From Rhopalosiphum padi (lineage: Eukaryota > Arthropoda > Insecta > Hemiptera > Aphididae): DNA of 64,000 nucleotides. The notes beneath the pieces were generated by a model. That model was not told the origin of the DNA. It saw only the letters and a program-made list of their open reading frames with translations, and did not search any database. The stretch spans positions 58,754,152 to 58,818,151 of the forward strand of contig NC_083597.1 in NCBI RefSeq assembly GCF_020882245.1, given 5' to 3'. Positions 61,542 through 64,000 of the stretch are shown piece after piece. Every line of letters begins with the position of its first letter. The stretch's first letter is position 1. The position numbers were made by a program, and so were the translations under genes.

Positions 61542-64000
61542 TACACTTCCAACACGTCTAATTCTGAGTGGTTTGGCTTTCGATCGGACATCGATAAACA
61601 ATATAATATATTATAAAGATGGATTTTACAGTGCTGGTTGGCTTACTTTTGTCAGATCTCACTTTAGCGGCATATAACTGCAGAAGACTCGTTTATCAAT
61701 CACCGAATCACGTAAAACTATCTTAGTGTTCAAACTTTTTTGTAGCCCTCGGGTTTTGTGATAAATTCATACAAATACCATATACGCTTAAATATACACA
61801 CGGAGTGTTATCAGTTCAGTAAAATTATTTAATGCGTAGTTATGATGATATATTTAAATAGTGTAAACGATTTAACGGTATTTCTGTAATACTATATTAC
61901 AATGAAATGTAATACAAAATAAATATGAGTTTTAAAAATGATAAAGATTATTCCCCACATGGCAGAAAGTTTATGACGTGTATAACTCGATGTTAATAAA
62001 TAAAAGTGAATAACAGTAGTTATATTAGTAATATTAGTGGCGTGCGCGCGAAGGATTGTGCTATAGGCCTCTACTATGAATAATTTTTAATTTAGCTGGA
62101 CGTATAATGAAAAACACTAACGTGAATTATTGGGAAACAAGTAGTGACTTATAAGAAAGCTGATGTTAAGTATGGAGGTGAAGGAAAAAATATAATTTCG
62201 AAATTGATAAGTTATGTCCATAAAATTATACACATTACGCCTAAATGCTAGCTGCTAATGTTATAGGTATTTATTTCAGAAACAAACACTTTTGAAAATA
62301 AATAATTTTTGACATTTTAAATTTTATATTTTTTTATAGAAAACTTAATTTATATATGGACATTTTATTTTCATCACTTTCGTGGGATTACTCTAAAATC
62401 GATCTAAATAGATTAAATTTTTTTTATAATATTTTAGTGTTTAATAAAATATAACAGTTAACTTTTTGACAGGTCAGACATCCTTCTTTATACATAAAAA
62501 TATGAAGTATGCGATGATATATAAGTTAATATCTCAATTAGTGAACTTTTTTTTTTTTAAATATTATTTTCGTTTCTTTTTATGTATTTTAATTTGCTTC
62601 AACATAATATCAGCTATTTAATACAATATTAAGTTAATTTGTAGTTGAATATACTGACATTTCTAAATTTTAAATCACAACCTTTCTTTTAGATCTCTGA
62701 ACAAATGGTATATGTTTAATGTTTATATTTGAAGTTCAGAATTCTTTATAAAACCGAACTGCTTTTTGGTTTATGATACCGACCAATTTCATACCTTTCT
62801 TTTTTTCTTATTTTCTTTCAAACGATATTGTTTCTAAAACTACCTTCTCTTTGTATCAATATTTATTATCAAATGTACTGAACACCCTTTACCCACTTAT
62901 AAAATCATTTTATTCTGCAATGGCTTTATATTATTATTTGTAACATTTATTTTTTAAATCATATATTTCATTTTTTCATATTATCAAGTCTATTATATTT
63001 TTTAAATACATTAGTTTTTTTTCAACCAGAATTTAATGTATAAAAAGTAATAAAACAAAATATGGTTTATATGATGTTATATTTCATTTTTTTTTTTAAG
63101 ATAAATAAACAAAAATACAATTTAGTTTGTTATTCGGTAACCATCGAAATAAATCAAATCCTTTGTAAAATAAGCAGTTTTATGTTTACATAATAGACAT
63201 ATTTTTTCTTGTAATGGATTTTTTCCAAACATTTTGACTTTAGAAAACATTAAGATTATTGACTATTTATCGATTATATAATGTAAAAAATAAGAACATT
63301 GTTATATGAATTATTGGGAAATTAATTATTCAGTATCTCGATAAATATTCCAGTGTCCAACTGATTTAATCGTTTTTCGCACCTTTGAGATTTTAGTAAA
63401 TATTTTTGTTTACATGTATTTAACATTGAATATATTTTGAATTTAATATACTAATAATTGCAGTTGTGATGTGATATTTTCTATACCTACAGAGTGCAAA
63501 TCATTACTATAGATTAGTTTTAGTTCTGAGATTCGTCAAAATACAATATGGGCGACTCATTAAATCGTTTAATTGTAATGCGTAAGCAAAACAACATAAT
63601 ATAATAAAACACAACTTGTAAAAATTGATTCAAAACTAGTTTTATGACTGTCAAAACAAAGAGAAGTTTAAGACGGAAGAGATAATTACAAAAACTTAAT
63701 TTGCAAACTTAATACTATATGACATTCGCTTTAGAATTACGATGTTTCTAATTTTAGTAACTTACATGGAAAAAGTTCGCTGTGGCGTTAAAAATCGATT
63801 ACTCTTATTGTTCATTATTAATAATTTTAAATTTTTATTTCAAAGATATTATTAACATTCACCGTGGAAAATGAGTAGTTTACATATTTCAAATGTAATA
63901 TTCTATAAGTTTAATTTATATCAATATTATAAAGTTACGTTATGATATATATATATATAATATGTATATATATGTCTAGCTTTTAATTTAAGTTGTTACT
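59861..64000. other. intergenic or intronic sequence to the window end
   Basis: A+T-rich apart from a G+C-richer patch at about 61110-61700. That patch holds an open reverse-strand frame at 61280-61412 (MEYNRGTAPNSQLSLGAIHR...) and a forward frame at 61356-61616 that runs into the (TAA)n repeat; neither shows a family motif. A 22-codon ATG frame at 60868 (MTPIQRKAQLRRLVTQTFKK) is too short to call. From 61.7 kb to the end I see nothing. Confidence 0.5.
61505..61536. repeat. (TAA)n microsatellite
   Basis: About ten uninterrupted AAT units, giving the poly-asparagine run in the overlapping forward frame. Confidence 0.95.

Noticed and set aside
61356..61616. 86-codon + strand frame and a reverse-strand frame at 61280-61412
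   Set aside because: The forward frame is extended by a (TAA)n asparagine run. The reverse one has only a weak GTAGAT donor and no family signature.

Overview
This is nuclear DNA from an insect. The sequence is very A+T-rich, the coding exons are short and split by GT-AG introns, and the four recognisable proteins all have clear animal orthologues, with the first one closest to insect Tango. The repeat flavour (many short non-autonomous DNA transposons, (TA)n, (TAA)n and (GT)n runs, frequent GGTA/TACC runs) fits a hemipteran and in particular an aphid. That placement is my inference and is not proven by any single feature.

Layout. 1-19749: upstream sequence and twelve exons of tango (tgo, the ARNT/HIF-1beta orthologue) on the + strand, with introns of 9.8 kb and 3.2 kb around the bHLH exon; its 5' end is not resolved. 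23150-24075: proteasome subunit alpha type-7 on the - strand, two exons, convergent with tgo. 25148-28266: electron transfer flavoprotein subunit alpha (ETFA) on the - strand, six exons, complete, with a small transposon in each of two introns. 29406-31976: the coiled-coil protein CCDC124 on the + strand, four exons, complete, divergent from ETFA; its first coding intron uses a GC donor. 31977-64000: about 32 kb with no protein gene I can name. It holds several non-autonomous DNA transposons, a 5'-truncated LINE with its target-site duplication, copies of a longer dispersed repeat, and three G+C-richer patches (about 40.3-41.3, 59.1-59.8 and 61.1-61.7 kb) that look more like promoters or regulatory DNA than background.

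The four genes are unlinked housekeeping or regulatory functions: a dimerisation partner for bHLH-PAS factors (hypoxia, tracheal, xenobiotic and juvenile-hormone-type responses), proteolysis, mitochondrial electron transfer from acyl-CoA dehydrogenases, and a ribosome-associated factor. I found no evidence of a new multi-gene system. The points most worth a second look are splice-site choices (a GC-AG intron, paired in-frame donors), a promoter-plus-first-exon-like arrangement at 34.07-34.98 kb, promoter-like islands in tgo intron 1 and at 40.3 kb, and a set of well-delimited transposons. All coordinates and splice calls were read by eye.
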